Shown here one piece after another: positions 32,601 through 45,370 of a stretch of DNA of 64,000 bases. The stretch comes from Rhea pennata (taxonomy: Eukaryota > Chordata > Aves > Rheiformes > Rheidae). The notes below the pieces were generated by a model. That model was not told the origin of the DNA. It ran no database searches and was given only the letters and a program-made list of their open reading frames with translations. Both the position numbers and the translations under genes were made by a program. The stretch covers positions 216,466,876 to 216,530,875 of the forward strand of contig NC_084663.1 in NCBI RefSeq assembly GCF_028389875.1, given 5' to 3'. How positions within the stretch are numbered: the stretch's first letter is position 1; the number at the start of each line of letters is the position of its first letter.

Positions 32601-35454
32601 GCATCTGGGGCTTCAGCCCCATCCTGGTGGGGAGGACCTCCGTGAGTCACCAGGGAAGTGCTTTTCCACCCAGGATGGAGAGCACTGTCTCCTGCAGAGC
32701 TATTACCCAGGGCTTTAGTGCAAGTTCTACTGCATAATGGGCTATAATGCGAGACTTTTGCATCATGACATCATGAGGACACCCTCTTTCTGCAGCGGGG
32801 CTCCAATACCTTTGAATTAGCAGCAGTGCATCCACCTTGGTATTCATGGCACGCAGGACAACTCTCGCGGGGGACAGGTGTGCCATAAAACTCAGTCCTT
32901 TCCTGTCAATTGGTCTGATAAAGATGTTAATTCTCCTGTCACACCATGGCTTGTGTCTTGGCACTAAAGGTATGTAAGGTCTTGCTGAACCCATGTGACC
33001 AGTTCATATTTCAGTACGCTTTTAAATTTCCTGTGCATTTCTCTCCCCATGGTTTCCACAGAATAAAGCTGGTCCAAAGTCTTTCAAACTGAAAGTACAG
33101 GGCCTGTGAGGAAGAGCTATTCCAGTTCTCAAATTTTCCAGCTTGGGAGGAATTTCAAGGATCATCATGGTTTTCATATCAGAAGACATTTTTAAGATAA
33201 GCTGGAATACTCTCTAGCCACACAGCAATTAAAGAGGAAACTAAAATTTCGGGTGTGCTCCCCAAAAATATCTCTCCTCTATTGCTAGTGGGGGATGACA
33301 CTTCTCAGGAGGGCATCACAAAAATACTCAAGCTACAGGTAAAACATGTTTTCTTCTTGCCGAAACCATACATATAAGGGCAGAAACACCAAAAGGAAAG
33401 CGCCAGGCTTGTGCTCTGAGGCACAGGGACCCAGCAAAGAGCAGGAGCAACCAAGAAACCACCACGGCTGGAACACAAGCCCGGTTTGCTGAAGCACAGT
33501 GCTAGACTCAGATCAGCAGCTCAAGCCCAGTAAGGAACTTACAGATGCAATCTTTCATTCGGTAGCAGAGCCAGCGCTGTCAGTGTGTTAATGTTTAAGC
33601 CATTGCCCCCAAGCTGTTGTGCACTGAGTACATAAGCATGAAGCAGCTGCCCCTGCCCTGTGGCCCGGATAGGTCTCTTCCGCCTCAAGTACTTGAAAAC
33701 CCTTTGTTTATACTGGGATTGTTTGTTTTCTAGAGATAAGGAGAAGCGATAACAGCCTGCAAACGCGTGGCAGATTACCGTAAACAGGAAGAGCGGGCTA
33801 CTGTTCCTGAGGAAGGCCAGAAACAAGGAGCAGCATTTATCTGGGAAAATGTCATAAATGCAGAAGTAAACAACTTCCAGAGTGACTCGAGTTTTATATC
33901 TCCGGTGGTTCTAAAATCAAGTTAGACAAACACTGATCAGGAATGACCTAAGTAGAAAGCAGAGACAGACTCAAGCAGGCCCCAGCCCTTCCGAACTCTT
34001 CATCCTGAAATCTTGTATTTTGGCTGCAAAACAAGCCAGCTACAGGAAAGGATCAGAACAACAATTTCTCCATGCCAGTCCCTCACTAGATCTGGTGTCA
34101 ATATTATCTGATTCTGTCATGGTCCTTGCAGGATGCTTCCTGATGAAATGACTCACCAAAACCAAGCAAATTACTTCCAAGCAGGGTCTGGTAGCGACCT
34201 GGCAACATGCTGTAGGTTCCTCTTCCAGAGAGTTTCACCTCTTGGGAATGGCAGTACCTCAGGCAATGGAGACCTTCCCCCACCTGCAATGATGGGATCA
34301 GCAGATCAAACATCTTCCCCTCTGTTTTAGTAATGAGGTTACAGGCAAGTAAACAGAAATCACTGAAACCACCAGCTTGTAAATGGAGCAGATTCACCTT
34401 ACCAAACTTCAGATGGTGCCATCTGAAGCACGTCAGCTCCCTTGATACCTGACAGAGAGAAATAAGGCACAGTCAGGGAGAGAACCACTGTCTGCTGTCT
34501 GCATTAGGGGAAGATGAATAGCTCCTGAAAGTGCTCATTTCCCTCTACTGGTGCCTGAAATGAGTAGTTCAGAAGAGGATTTTAAGTTAAGTGAGTTTAA
34601 TCCATCTCAGACATTAACATGCAGATGCAGAAAACTTGTGTTCACTTCTCAAACTTTTCTTTAGAAAAAAATACACGCCTAACTATATCCTCTGTCATAT
34701 ATTTAAGTAAACTGTAGTATTAAAAACCAAAATTTAGTCTGACCAGCAGTAAATAGGAACTATATTTATTCCAGGAATGATTGATCAAGCAATTTATTTC
34801 GGCTCTTCAAAACATTTTAGTAGCTTCAATCAAGTGCAACAGTAAGCTCCTTCTACAGATTAATCTAAAAATGTTTTCACTGCTAAGTAGAAATACTTCC
34901 TGTAAAATACTACTTTTTTTCAGTGTTCCTATTTTTCCGTGAAATCTGGTATAGCAAAAGAAAGGGGAAATGCATAACCTTTCTTCACTCCATTGAGCTT
35001 TCTGGTTTTGTTTTCCTAGAACACTGTATCACTAGGATGTGGATGTTAAGAGCACAGAGCCACACTTCATATCCAACAGCAACTCTCAGTCTTAGCTCTG
35101 CCGACTGATCCATCCACTCAGCTGTGACACTCCTTGAGGACTAGAATTCAACCTTGATAACCTGGAGCACTCATCTAATTGGAGCACCATCCCAGAGCTC
35201 TGCAATGTCTGCAACACCCTTGTTTGTGCACATTTCAATGCAGTGTACGTGCATTTCTCTTGCAATCCCCAGACCACATTGAAACAGAAGGACAAACACA
35301 GTCAGATGCCAGAAATGCATTTCTGCTGACGCTCTTATAACAGATAGGAAAAGCTGTGGAAGGCCACAAACTCCTTGTGTCATGTCAGGTCCCAGTAACA
35401 ACAGTTCACACCCAGCAGTCTTCATCCTGATCAGTACACCAGTGGATTGCAAAA
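29607..35454. other. Intergenic, nearly 6 kb
   Basis: No OR, globin or other coding family recognised. A lone CRE-like TGACATCA at 32766-32773 lacks the partner core. A string near 33.9 kb (AGACAAACACTGATCAGGAATGACC) is reminiscent of old LINE 3' ends but is too weak to call. Confidence 0.45.
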
Positions 35455-35800
35455 CCACAGACATGTTGGTTGCAACAGACCTAATCTAGCCCAACCTCCC
35501 TTTTGAAGCAGGAGTATCCTCCAGGCTTGGCTTTTTCTAGCCAAGTCCTGTAAATCTCCAGGGAAGGAGATCCAGCCCGTGGTGACCTGTCCCAGATCTG
35601 CACCACAGTGAGGAAGAGTTTTTAACTCTCCAGCCTGTATCGCCCAGATGTGATTTGTTGTCATTGTACCTTGTTGCATCACCTGTAACAGACACATGTT
35701 TGGCTTCATCATTTTTGTAACTGTCCTTCAAGTAGCTGTAGGCTGCTATTACGTCGTCCCTTAACATCCAGCTCTCTCTCCTCATCTGTGTAGCCTGGCA
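35455..35800 (-). repeat. Degraded CR1-like LINE fragment
   Basis: The reversed CR1 3' pattern is visible but eroded: CTAGCCCAACCTCCC, CCACAGTGAGGAAGAGTTTTT and GTAGGCTGCTATTACGTCGTCCC. It lies just upstream of the much younger plus-strand CR1 at 35886, which seems to have landed in or beside it. Confidence 0.6.
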
Positions 35801-35885
35801 TTTCACTGATGAAGGCAATCAGCTTAGTTGGGTATGGTCTGCCCTTGGAAAAATACATGCTGGTTGCTCCTGATTGGCCTCTTGT

Positions 35886-37012
35886 ACTGTCTCCCATAAC
35901 ATCCTCCTAGATAAGCTCAGGAAGTGTGGGTTAGAGGAGTGGACAGTGAGGTGGATTGAGAACTGGCTGAAAGGCAGAGCTCAGAGGGTCGTCATCAGTG
36001 GCGTGGAGTCCAGTTGGAGGCCTGTGGCTAGTGGCGTCCCTCAGGGCTCAGTCCTGGGTCCCATCCTGTTCAACTTCTTCATCAATGACCTGGAGGAGGG
36101 GACAGAGTGCCTGCTCAGCAAGTTTGCCGATGATACCAAGCTGGGAGGAGTGGCTGACACACCTGAGGGCTGTGCTGCCATTCAGAGAGACCTGGACAGG
36201 CTGGAGAGCTGGGCAGAGAGGAACCTCCTGAGGTTCAACAAGGGCAAGTGCAGGGTCCTGCACCTAGGGAGAAATAACCCCAGGTACCAGTACAAGCTGG
36301 GGACTGGCCTTGTGGAGAGCAGCTCTGCAGAGAAAGATCTGGGAGTGCTGGTGGGCAACAAGTTGACCATGAGCCAGCAATGTGCCCTTGTAGCCAAGAA
36401 GGCCAATGGTCTCCTGAGGTGTATTGGGAAGAGTGTTGCCAGCAGGTTGAGGGGGGTGATCCTGCCCCTCTCCTCAGCCCTGGTGAGGCCTCATCTCGAG
36501 TAGTGTGTCCAGTTCTGGGCTCCCCAGGACAAGAGAGACATGGAGCTACTGGAGAGAGTCCAGCGTAGGGCTACAAAGATGATCAGAGGGCTGGAGCATC
36601 TGCCCTATGAGGAGCGGCTGCGAGAGCTGGGCCTCTTCAGCCTGGGGAAGAGAAGACTGAGAGGGGATCTTATCAATGTATATAAGTACCTTAAGAGAGG
36701 ATGTCAGGGGGATGGGGACAAGCTCTTTTCAGTTGTCCCATGTGACAGGACAAGAAGCAATGGGCAGAAACTGAACCACAGGAAGTTCTGTCTGAATGTG
36801 AGGGGAAATTTCTTCCCTGTGAGAGTGACAGAGCACTGGACCAGGTTGCCCAGAGAGGTTGTGGAGTCTCCTTCTCTGGAGATCTTCAAGGCCTGCCTGG
36901 ATGCAACCCTGTCTACCATGCTCTAGATGACCCTGGTTGAGCAGGGAGGTTGGACTAGATGATCTCCAGAGGTCCCTTCCAACCTTATTGATTCTGTGGA
37001 TCTATGAAATGA
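35886..37012 (+). repeat. CR1 LINE, 5'-truncated, 3' end complete
   Basis: A non-LTR retrotransposon encoding reverse transcriptase, copied by target-primed reverse transcription. The copy starts within the RT domain ([14 protein letters not shown]), keeps the RT motif FADD ([11 protein letters not shown], about 36118-36150), [10 protein letters not shown], and the CR1-specific end region ([26 protein letters not shown], given here in part, through [16 protein letters not shown]). The last 350 codons are in one frame with a single stop at 36501-36503. The 3' end has the normal TTGGACTAGATGATCTCCAG and ends near ATTCTGTGGATCTATGA. The near-intact frame indicates a recent insertion. It is one of two similar plus-strand copies 4 kb apart. 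Confidence 0.95.
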
Positions 37013-39035
37013 CACAAGTCAGTGTGCTTCATAAGCTCTTCAGGGACAGGAGTGCCCTGAATGGTTGCCCCCAGCTCTGCCGGTCTGTTTTCAGGTCAAG
37101 GGCAGTGTTACCCCACCAACCTCCCCAGCAGCTGCATCAGGCTCTGCCCCCGGCGCAGCCCAGGACCCCCTGGTCACTGCCCAGCACCAGGTGCCCTCCC
37201 GGACAGTGCTGGGAGGATCAAGGTCTCCATGAGGACAAGGTCCCTCGCTGTTCGTAACAGCACCCACAGGACTCCCTGCACTGCCGCAGACCCCGATGAT
37301 CCCAAAAGACAGAGATAACGAAGGCACCTGCTGCGACAACATGAGGACTCACAGCCAGCAGAAAAGCATTGCCTCACCCACCAGGGTGTTAATCCCCCCT
37401 TATAAACCTGTAAGCAGACCTGCCAACTCTCAGCAGGATCGTTCATATGTCGCTCAAGGAAGTAATCTGGAAGCAGGCTTAAGACAAACTAGATTAAGGA
37501 TTTTTTTTTCCCACCTATTTCATAATTTAATTGTTAAATTTGTTGCACAGCAGGAACTGCAGAAGCAACAGCAACAGCAAAAAGAGGCTACAGAAAGTAA
37601 TTGCCAAGAGTGAACCCCCTCCTAAGGAAGAACAGGGGTCTGCACGGGGCAGCGGGCACTGCAGGCGCTGTGCCTGTGACTCACCCCAGCCCGAGCCTCG
37701 GGGGACCTGGGTTGAACCTGGGGTGGCAGGACCTCCCCAGGCATCCCAGGGTGGTCCTCTGGGTCACTGGTCCTGCAGAGTCAGGGTTTGTGCAGCTTCT
37801 CACACGCCTATCACTGGTGCAAACCTGCAACCAGGAGAAAATGTGCCTGAGCAATGCAGCTCCTGGCTCCCACTTCCCAAGTGTTCCAGAAACCGGGAGG
37901 CAAACAGCTTCTTCCTGACTTTGCACCTCTCCCTGCCACTGACACCTGTGCAGGAGTGCAAAGCCTTGCAGAGCACAGGGCTACGGTCGGGGCTAGGCTG
38001 CACCTCAGCAGCTCTCAGCCAGCCCTGAGCAAACGGTGCCCTGCTATCGTGCTGGCCGTGGAGCACCAATGACTGGGCTCACCTGCACGTGGGGCCAAAG
38101 GATGCAAGGATGAGCTGCCACGCGAAGCAATCTGCTCTCTGCAGGCAGCCCCCGAGCCGCCCTGAGAAACACCCACACTAAAACGCAGCCCTGCTTTTCC
38201 CTGGAGCATGTTCAGAGCCCATTGCTATTCTGCTTCTGCCGCAAAGGTCTGAATTAATAACGCTCCAGGCGAACGCCCCAGCGGCAGCGGCTGCTTATAC
38301 AAGCCTGGCATGCATGGCTGGGGTCTGCTGTGTCGGCACGGAGACTGATGGATGCAGCTGCAGTATAGAAACGGGCTCAATTTCTATTGTTTCCACTCCG
38401 GGGAACGACTTCCAGATCAATATCATTTTGGTTCTCAGTCCTTGAACTTCAGGGCGAGCACTGGCTTCCTGCCTGACATGAAGCGCTCTGAGCACGTCCC
38501 CAGCATGCTATCCAGAAAGCAGCAACGCCCAGGATTTATTTTGTGGAGCCTCTCTCCTCCCCTCTCCTTGCAGGTGCTCTCTGGACCACTGTGTGTAGCC
38601 ACGCGGAGTGCACAGCGTTCGGCCAGCCTCCACAGCAGCGATACTGCTGGCGTCTTGGAGGGGAGCTGGCAGGACACCATGCAAGTGCAGAGCGGGGTCG
38701 GCTACTCCGCTGAGCTCCCTGCACGCTTCAGCCTGGCCGGCACAGGAGCCTAGCATCGCCTCTCCACCCCCTGCTGAATGATCCACAGCAGGAGATACTC
38801 AGGTGCCTCTGTCCCACCTGCTGTCACCCTATCTGGGAGATGCAAGGTCATGTTTCTCACTGGGGAGCAGAGCAGAAGCCTTGCTTGCATGGATGTCCAG
38901 TTTGTTCATCCCAAAAGAGATTAGACAGGTCTTTTTGCCAAAAGGAGCTCAGGCAGAAGCATTTTATGAACATCTAGTGAGAGTAAGGGCAAATCAAAGG
39001 TTGGGAGGGGGCAAGGATCTGTATTGTCATGGTAC
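37013..39035. other. Intergenic, GC-rich in parts
   Basis: 37.6-38.8 kb is moderately GC-rich with overlapping open frames on both strands, none resembling a known protein. No repeat was identified. Confidence 0.45.
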
Positions 39036-39182
39036 TGTGGAGTCTCCTTCTCTGGAGATATTCGAAAGCCGCCTGGATGTGATCCTGTACAACATGCTTT
39101 AGGTGACCCTGCTTGAGCAGGAAGGGTGGGCTAGATAGTCTCCAGAGGTCCCTTCTAACCTCAACCATTCTGTGACTGTGAT
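39036..39182 (+). repeat. CR1 LINE 3'-terminal fragment
   Basis: GTGGAGTCTCCTTCTCTGG, then CATGCTTTAGGTGACCCTGC, TAGTCTCCAGAGGTCCCTTC and an ATTCTGTGACTGTGATT end. About 150 bp, extremely 5'-truncated. Confidence 0.85.
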
Positions 39183-40744
39183 TTATGAGAGAGAAAAATC
39201 TCATTGCCCACTTTGAGCACACTCTTACCCTGCCCCAGACGAGGGCCAGATGCACGCATGGGGCGATGGCGAGTAGAGACCACCCCAGGAAATGAACCTG
39301 TGGGGCCCAGATCCTCCATCCGTCACGTGTTTGCACCGCGAGCACCACGAGCAGTGACAGGCAGAGCACGGTGCCTCACAAGCTGCTGCATGCCCGTTTT
39401 AGACTGTTTCTATTTATATAGATGGAGAAAGCTCAGTGCTTGCTTTTGCCTCTTGGAAACAAGCACAGAGAAATATTGTGGCCAGCTGGAAACCCTGCTA
39501 ACTATAGAGCTCTGTGGGAATGCAGCATGAATATTTCTTGACACTCTTTCCACCTACAGAGCGACACAGATGGGAAGATACACGAACCGGGGAGGTTGCT
39601 TCCGCAGAGTGCAGATGAGGCTGCCGTGGGGTTGTTATCTCTGGGATGTGGCTCGGTTTGGGATGAAATCTCCATTCAGCCCTCTGAGTCTGATCAGAGT
39701 CTCTCTCATCTCCTCCCCAGCCTGATACAGTCAGAGACAGACTTCAGTCTGCAGGAGGAGACTGGCTAATTTGAGTCTCTGGACTCATTAAAAATGTAAA
39801 GATTTTATCTTCTAATCCTCTTGCAGTTCCCCCTGGCATACAAAGTTCTCCATGAGTGAAGTCTGGCAACCAGCCTATCCTCTGGATGCACACTTAGGAC
39901 AAACCATGGCCCTTTCACTCTTGCGAAATGCTCATACCAAACAGGCTGGGCAGACCCCAGCAACTGTCTGCTCTCCAACTTCCTTCGCGATGTCATGACA
40001 AAACAAACCAAAATCTTGTCGTCTTTAAAATCAGCTTACCTTTGGTAAGATCGTTCATGTCAAGGCACAAACATCCTGTTTGTCACAACTCTGGTGTTTT
40101 ATTGCCAGAAACAATAATACTTTGGCAGTGCCCTGCTACCCCCAGTGACACTAACACCCCAAGAGATGCTATAAACCCCTCCGGTCGGGGCCCTTTCACC
40201 TGGGCCACTTGTCTCTCTTCCACCAAGGTCAGTTAACACCTCCCTGTGTCTCCTGAAAGGGGGTGGAGGGGGCAGCCTTGGGCTTGCAGGAGGATCTCGG
40301 ACGCCTGTAGGGCACCAGCTCTCCAACACTGCGTTTTAATACCCACAGCAGCGATGGGAATTTTCAAAGGGCATCATGCAAATAGGAGGAAATTTTTCTT
40401 TTCTCTCTCTTCTTATGCATTTTGCATTTAAAAACACATCATTAGCATTCTCCTCATTCCTCTTTTTAAGAAGGAACGTGAATTATGCAGAGCTATCCAA
40501 GGCAGAGGCTGCATTTCCTCCAAGGTGGACAGCAACTCTGCCTGCAGCCAATTACAGCAGCCGGTTCTGACTGCCAGTTTGGCCAGTGCCAAGCCACCCC
40601 TGCTGCACCGGGGAGGAGAGCAGGCAGCCGCACCGCACGCAGAGGGATGTGCTGCAAACACAAGGCCTGAACAGGGCACAGCGAGACAACCGCATCCTGC
40701 AACCCCCTGCACAGGGGGCTAAAATCCCCCTGGATACATGAGGG
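39183..40744. other. Intergenic between CR1 copies
   Basis: No gene or further repeat recognised. Confidence 0.5.
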
Positions 40745-42150
40745 GGCTCCAGTGGGTGCTGTTCTGCTCCAGGGAAGGGAGGAGGAACAAGACTGAAAGC
40801 CTCACCTCCATCCCTGATAAGATGATGGAGCAGCTCATTCTGGATGTCATCTCCAAGCATATGGAGGAAAAGAAGGTGGTCAGGAGTAGCCAGCATGGAT
40901 TCACCAAGGGGAAATCCTGCTTAACCAATCTGATAGCCTTCTGTGATGGCATGGCTGGCTGGGTAGGTGAGGGGAGAGCAGTGGACGTTGTGTACCTTGA
41001 CTTCAGCAAGGCTTTTGAGACTGTCTCTCATAACATCCTCCTAGATAAGCTCAGGAAGTGTGGGTTAGAGGAGTGGACAGTGAGGTGGACTGAGAACTGG
41101 CTGAAAGGCAGAGCTCAGAGGGTCGTCATCAGTGGCGTGGAGTCTAGCTGGAGACCTTTGGCTAGTGGCATTCCCTAGGGCTCAGTACTGGGTCCCATCC
41201 TGTTCAACTTCTTCATCAATGACCTCGATGAGGGGACAGAGTGCCTCCTCAGCAAGTTTGCTGGTGATACCAAGCTGGAAGGAGTGGCTGACACACCCGA
41301 GGGCTGTGCTGCCATTCAGAGAGACCTGGACAGGCTGGAGAGTTGGGCAGAGAGGAACCTCCTGAGGTTCAACAAGGGCAAGTGCAGGGTCCTGCACCTA
41401 GCGAGAAATAACCCCAGGCACCAGTACAAGCTGGGGACTGGCCTGCTGGAGAGCAACTCTGCAGAGAAAGACCTGGGGGTGCTGGTGGGCAACAAGTTGA
41501 CCATGAGCCAGCAATGTGCCCTTGTGGCCAAGAAGGCCAATGGTCTCCTGGGGTGCATTAGGAAGAGTGTTGCCAGCAGGTTGAGGGAGGTGATCCTGCC
41601 CCTCTCCTCAGCCCTGGGGAGGCCTCATCTCGACTACTGTGTCCAGTTCTGGGCTCCCCAGGACAAGAGAGACATGGAGCTACTGGAGAGAGTGCAGCGC
41701 AGGGCTACAAAGATGATCAGAGGGCTGGAGCATCTGCCCTGTGAGGAAAGGCTGCGAGAGCTGGGCCTCTTCAGCCTGGGGAAGAGAAGACTGAGGGGGG
41801 ATCTGGTCAATGTGTACAAGTACCTGAAGGGAGGGTGTCAAGGGGACAGGGCCAAACTCTTTTCAGTTGTCCCGTGTGACAGGACAAGAGGCAATGGACA
41901 GAAACTGAACCACAGGAAGTTCTGTCTGAACGTGAGGGGGAATTTCTTCCCTGTGAGAGTGACAGAGCACTGGACCAGGTTGCCCAGAGAGGTTGTGAAG
42001 TCTCCTTCTCTGGAGATCTTCAAGGCCTCCTGGATGCAACCCTGTCTACCATGCTCTAGGTGACCCTGATTGAGCGGGGGGGGGGGGGGGGGGTGGACTA
42101 GATGATCTCCAGAGGTCCCTTTCAACCTTACTGATTATATGAATCTTTGC
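40745..42150 (+). repeat. CR1 LINE, 5'-truncated, longer copy
   Basis: Includes more of the RT domain than the 35.9-kb copy: QHGFTKGKSCLTNLIAF, then motif A VVYLDFSKAFETVSH. One in-frame stop lies at 41176-41178. The catalytic FADD box reads FAGD (FAGDTKL), so this copy could not encode an active enzyme. The frame otherwise runs to 42063. Close to the 3' end an 18-G run (42076-42093) replaces the usual GAGCAGGGAGG before TTGGACTAG. By eye the two copies differ at only a few percent of sites over their shared 1.1 kb. Confidence 0.95.
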
Positions 42151-44899
42151 AGGGCTCTGGCCTCAGCAGCAGAGGAGCAATGCGGACGGCACCCTTTGAC
42201 CGCATTCCCGGTGTCGCAGGATGCTGAGCACTAAGTAGAGTGAACTCTAGAGGTCTCTGCAAGGCAAGAAACAGCACAGTCCTGCATCTGCAGCTCTGCC
42301 CTCCGGCCAGGGGAGCGACCGCATCCCACCGCGCTTTGCACGCAACAGCCGGTGGTGCAGGCACTTCTGCAAACTGGTCGCAATGCAGCCGGGACGCAGC
42401 ACAGCAAGGCAGGGCGAAAGGACGACGGGGCAAGGGGAGCTCTGCTGTGAGGGCGAACCCCGCCTCCTGGTCCATCCACGCAGACATGACTGTTCTCCAT
42501 GCCCCTCACCGAGACCCTCACTATCCTCACTGGGATAAGTCAGGTTTTCATCTGGAGCTGTAATGAGCTCTGGCATTAGCAGAGGTTAAAGTACCCAGGC
42601 ACTGCCAAAGCCCTCTGCTGTCATCTAGGCTGCTTTACGGTGCACAGCCATGGAGCGGCTCTGGAAACATCACATGAGGGCCACCAAACAGGCCAAGGCC
42701 GATGAGCCCATCCTCAGCTGAGCAAGTCCACAGCACGGGAGGTGGTTCGCACGTGCAGAGCCCAACTCAGTGCCCCGCTGTAGGAGTGGGGCTGCAAACT
42801 TGCACACTATTCCTAGAAATCCTGTTTGTGGATAAAACATGGATCTCTATATCATGGTCTGCATTCAGGTCTGCGGCCACCCAAGGGAGCGCTGAAACTA
42901 CAAAGGAGAACCAGTTTACGGAGCTGGTGTCCATGTAAGGGCAGAAGGTCAGACACTGTGAAAATGAAATTAGATCTGAAATGAATTAAGAAAGCAATGC
43001 CGTGCCTTTTGGGAGCCTCAGGGAATCAAAGCCACTGGCTGTGCTTGAGCATGACACGGGGAAGGGGCAGGAAGCATCTGGCAGCTGGAACGCCACGCTG
43101 GGACCTGCTCGCAGCACGGCGCTTCCTCTGCAACGTCCGCCCGTGGAAAACACAGCGTGCTCAGCTCGGGAGAAGTGCCAGCTTCGAGCAAAGGTGACAG
43201 CTCTGGAGCAAGTTGGATGGGGGAGGAGGGAAAGTGTCTGCTCTTTAAATAACTCCTCGTTCAGGCGGAGCATCAGCCTTGGCCATGCAGAGCATCTGCG
43301 TGCATCCCGGAGGCGGCCTGCCCACACTCCCCCACCAGGCAGGGGTCCCCCAGGCCCTGACCACCCGGTCATTGCTCCCCCATGCACAACGCTGCCTTAA
43401 AGCACATTCCCGCCTGCCTCCATCTGCCCTGTTTCACTGCAAACGGCAGGTTTTCAGCAGCGGGGCTGCTCTCCAGCCCAAGATCGAAGGCGACAAGAGA
43501 GGATCTGGCAGTTTGGGTTTAGCTTTCCCAGCTGATGGAGCATCCAGAGACACCCTGGCTGCAGCCCGAGTCGCGTCGACTTCCCATGGGCACTGGGCAT
43601 CTTACTGACACCTGGGTCCTGGAAACTCCCCCCAAGGCAGTCCTGTGCCTCCTTGCCCCCATCCATACTTCCACCCCTAACGGGGATGAAGAAAGGTTAA
43701 ACTGCTAAAAAACAAGCAAAGCTGAGATCAGATACTTCGACAGACTAGATCTCAGAAGTTTGCGTGAGCAGGAAGAATAGTTTGGTTTCCACATAAAATG
43801 GCAATCTGAGCAGATTTCAGCAGAAAGCAGTTGCAGCAGCTCTTCCAGGAGTCGCCTTGGCGGATCAGAGCTGCCCTTTATTGTTGGGTTTTGCTCTTCT
43901 AATTTTCATTTAATTTTCAAAACCAGAACACTAAAAACGCCCACAAAGAGACCAGAGAGACAGAGCTGAATTCTGCATCTACTGAGCTCTTTTTAGTTGT
44001 TTTTCTCCTACTTCTATAATAGAAGGAGAGGGCATCATTTACACTATAAAGCAATCTCAAAATGAACCTGTCTCCCAGTCCCAAGACCAAAGCCAGATTG
44101 TGCTTTCCCTATGAGCAGAACTGAAATCCTCATTCAGTGTTGTCCAAATGCACAATATTTGTTTCACATTTGTCTTTCCAGCTACAGAAAAATGCTGAGC
44201 AATGGCCAGCATACATCTAACCTTTATGTATTTTTCCCAAGGAGAAGAGGACGATAAGCGAGGGACAGCAGAACATGATGCTTACAGGTTATAATAGCCC
44301 ACAGGCAAACACTGCACATCCTCGAGGTCAAAAGAGCAAAGCTGCAGAGAAGCAGCATCACGGATGCTCAAGAGATGTTGGCTTTGTTTCCAGGATCACG
44401 TTCCCCGTGAGAGAGTTCTACCTGCACCAGGTGGATATCACGTGGCAGGAGGAAATGAAGTCTGGCTGGAGGGTAGGATTGTAACCTGCAAAGGTTCGGG
44501 CCTCTTTTGTGACCTCTCCACTCACAACTGCTGCGATGGATTTGTCACAGGCTGCTGCAGATACCAAGCAGCCCCCGTGCTGTATCTCAAGCCACGGTCC
44601 AGCAGTCTGTGTTTATGCAGCGCATTGTGCAAGCAGAGCACAGCGCCTCACAGTCGCCGGGGCGCGCTCCTCTCCGCAGTGGTGGGGGTGTCCGTCTCTT
44701 CTCCCCACCTGTCCTTAAGGCCAGGCCGGGCATGGTCTCAGGAAATTCTGCAAACAGAAAAGCTATGACCTGTCCCTCCTCCCTCCTTGGCCCCTTCCAG
44801 CTCCCAGCAGCAGTGATCCAACGTGATGCCTGAGCAGCAGCAGAGACCCAAGAAAACAGGGCTAAACTGCAAGACCTGAAGTCACACACAGCACCCAGA
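42151..44899. other. Intergenic, GC-rich in parts
   Basis: 42.2-42.5 and 43.0-43.4 kb are GC-rich with open frames on both strands and scattered CpGs. I see no splice-bounded exon or protein family. The rest is plain. Confidence 0.4.
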
Positions 44900-45370
44900 T
44901 TTGCCTTCAGCTTTCTTTGCAGTCCTGGTAGAGGGCCTCACAGGGCAACAGAAGTCCCCACACCCTGCAAAGATGGAACCGTCATCAGGCATCACCTCAT
45001 GGCATAGGAGCATCATTTCACGTTTCTTAGGGATGTTATTCCAGTTCACCCAGCTGAAGATGGTGTTTGCTTTTTCACAACACAGTGACACTCCCGATCC
45101 ATATTGAGCCTGCTATCCACTATCACCTCTGAGCGACCCAGCTGAGGCCACTCTGTGTTTGTGCAGCTGACGGTCCTACCTTGTGTGGCCTCTTGTATTT
45201 TCAGACCCTTTCTGAGCATGTCAATATTAGCTTGAATTTGCTGACCCAGAGTTTGCACAAACCCTCAGAGTGGTATCCTCAGGTTCAGGAAGCATGCTCC
45301 CTTTTCCATCGCTCAGGTTGGCAATGAAACACAGGAAGGACAGCACTGCACCCGGCCTCATGCCATGAAA
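44900..45370 (-). repeat. Possible old CR1-like LINE fragment
   Basis: Phrases such as CAGCTGAAGATGGTGTTTGC, CACAGTGACACTCCCGATCC and GGTTGGCAATGAAACACAGG follow the order seen in reversed, anciently diverged avian CR1 ORF2 sequence (host-name list, then the 'not yet fixed' region). No RT motif is readable, so the call is tentative. Confidence 0.35.

Noticed and set aside
32766-32773. Lone CRE-like TGACATCA (and TGATGTCA at 9187)
   Set aside because: The 12-bp-spaced partner core is missing and no gene start lies at a matching distance.
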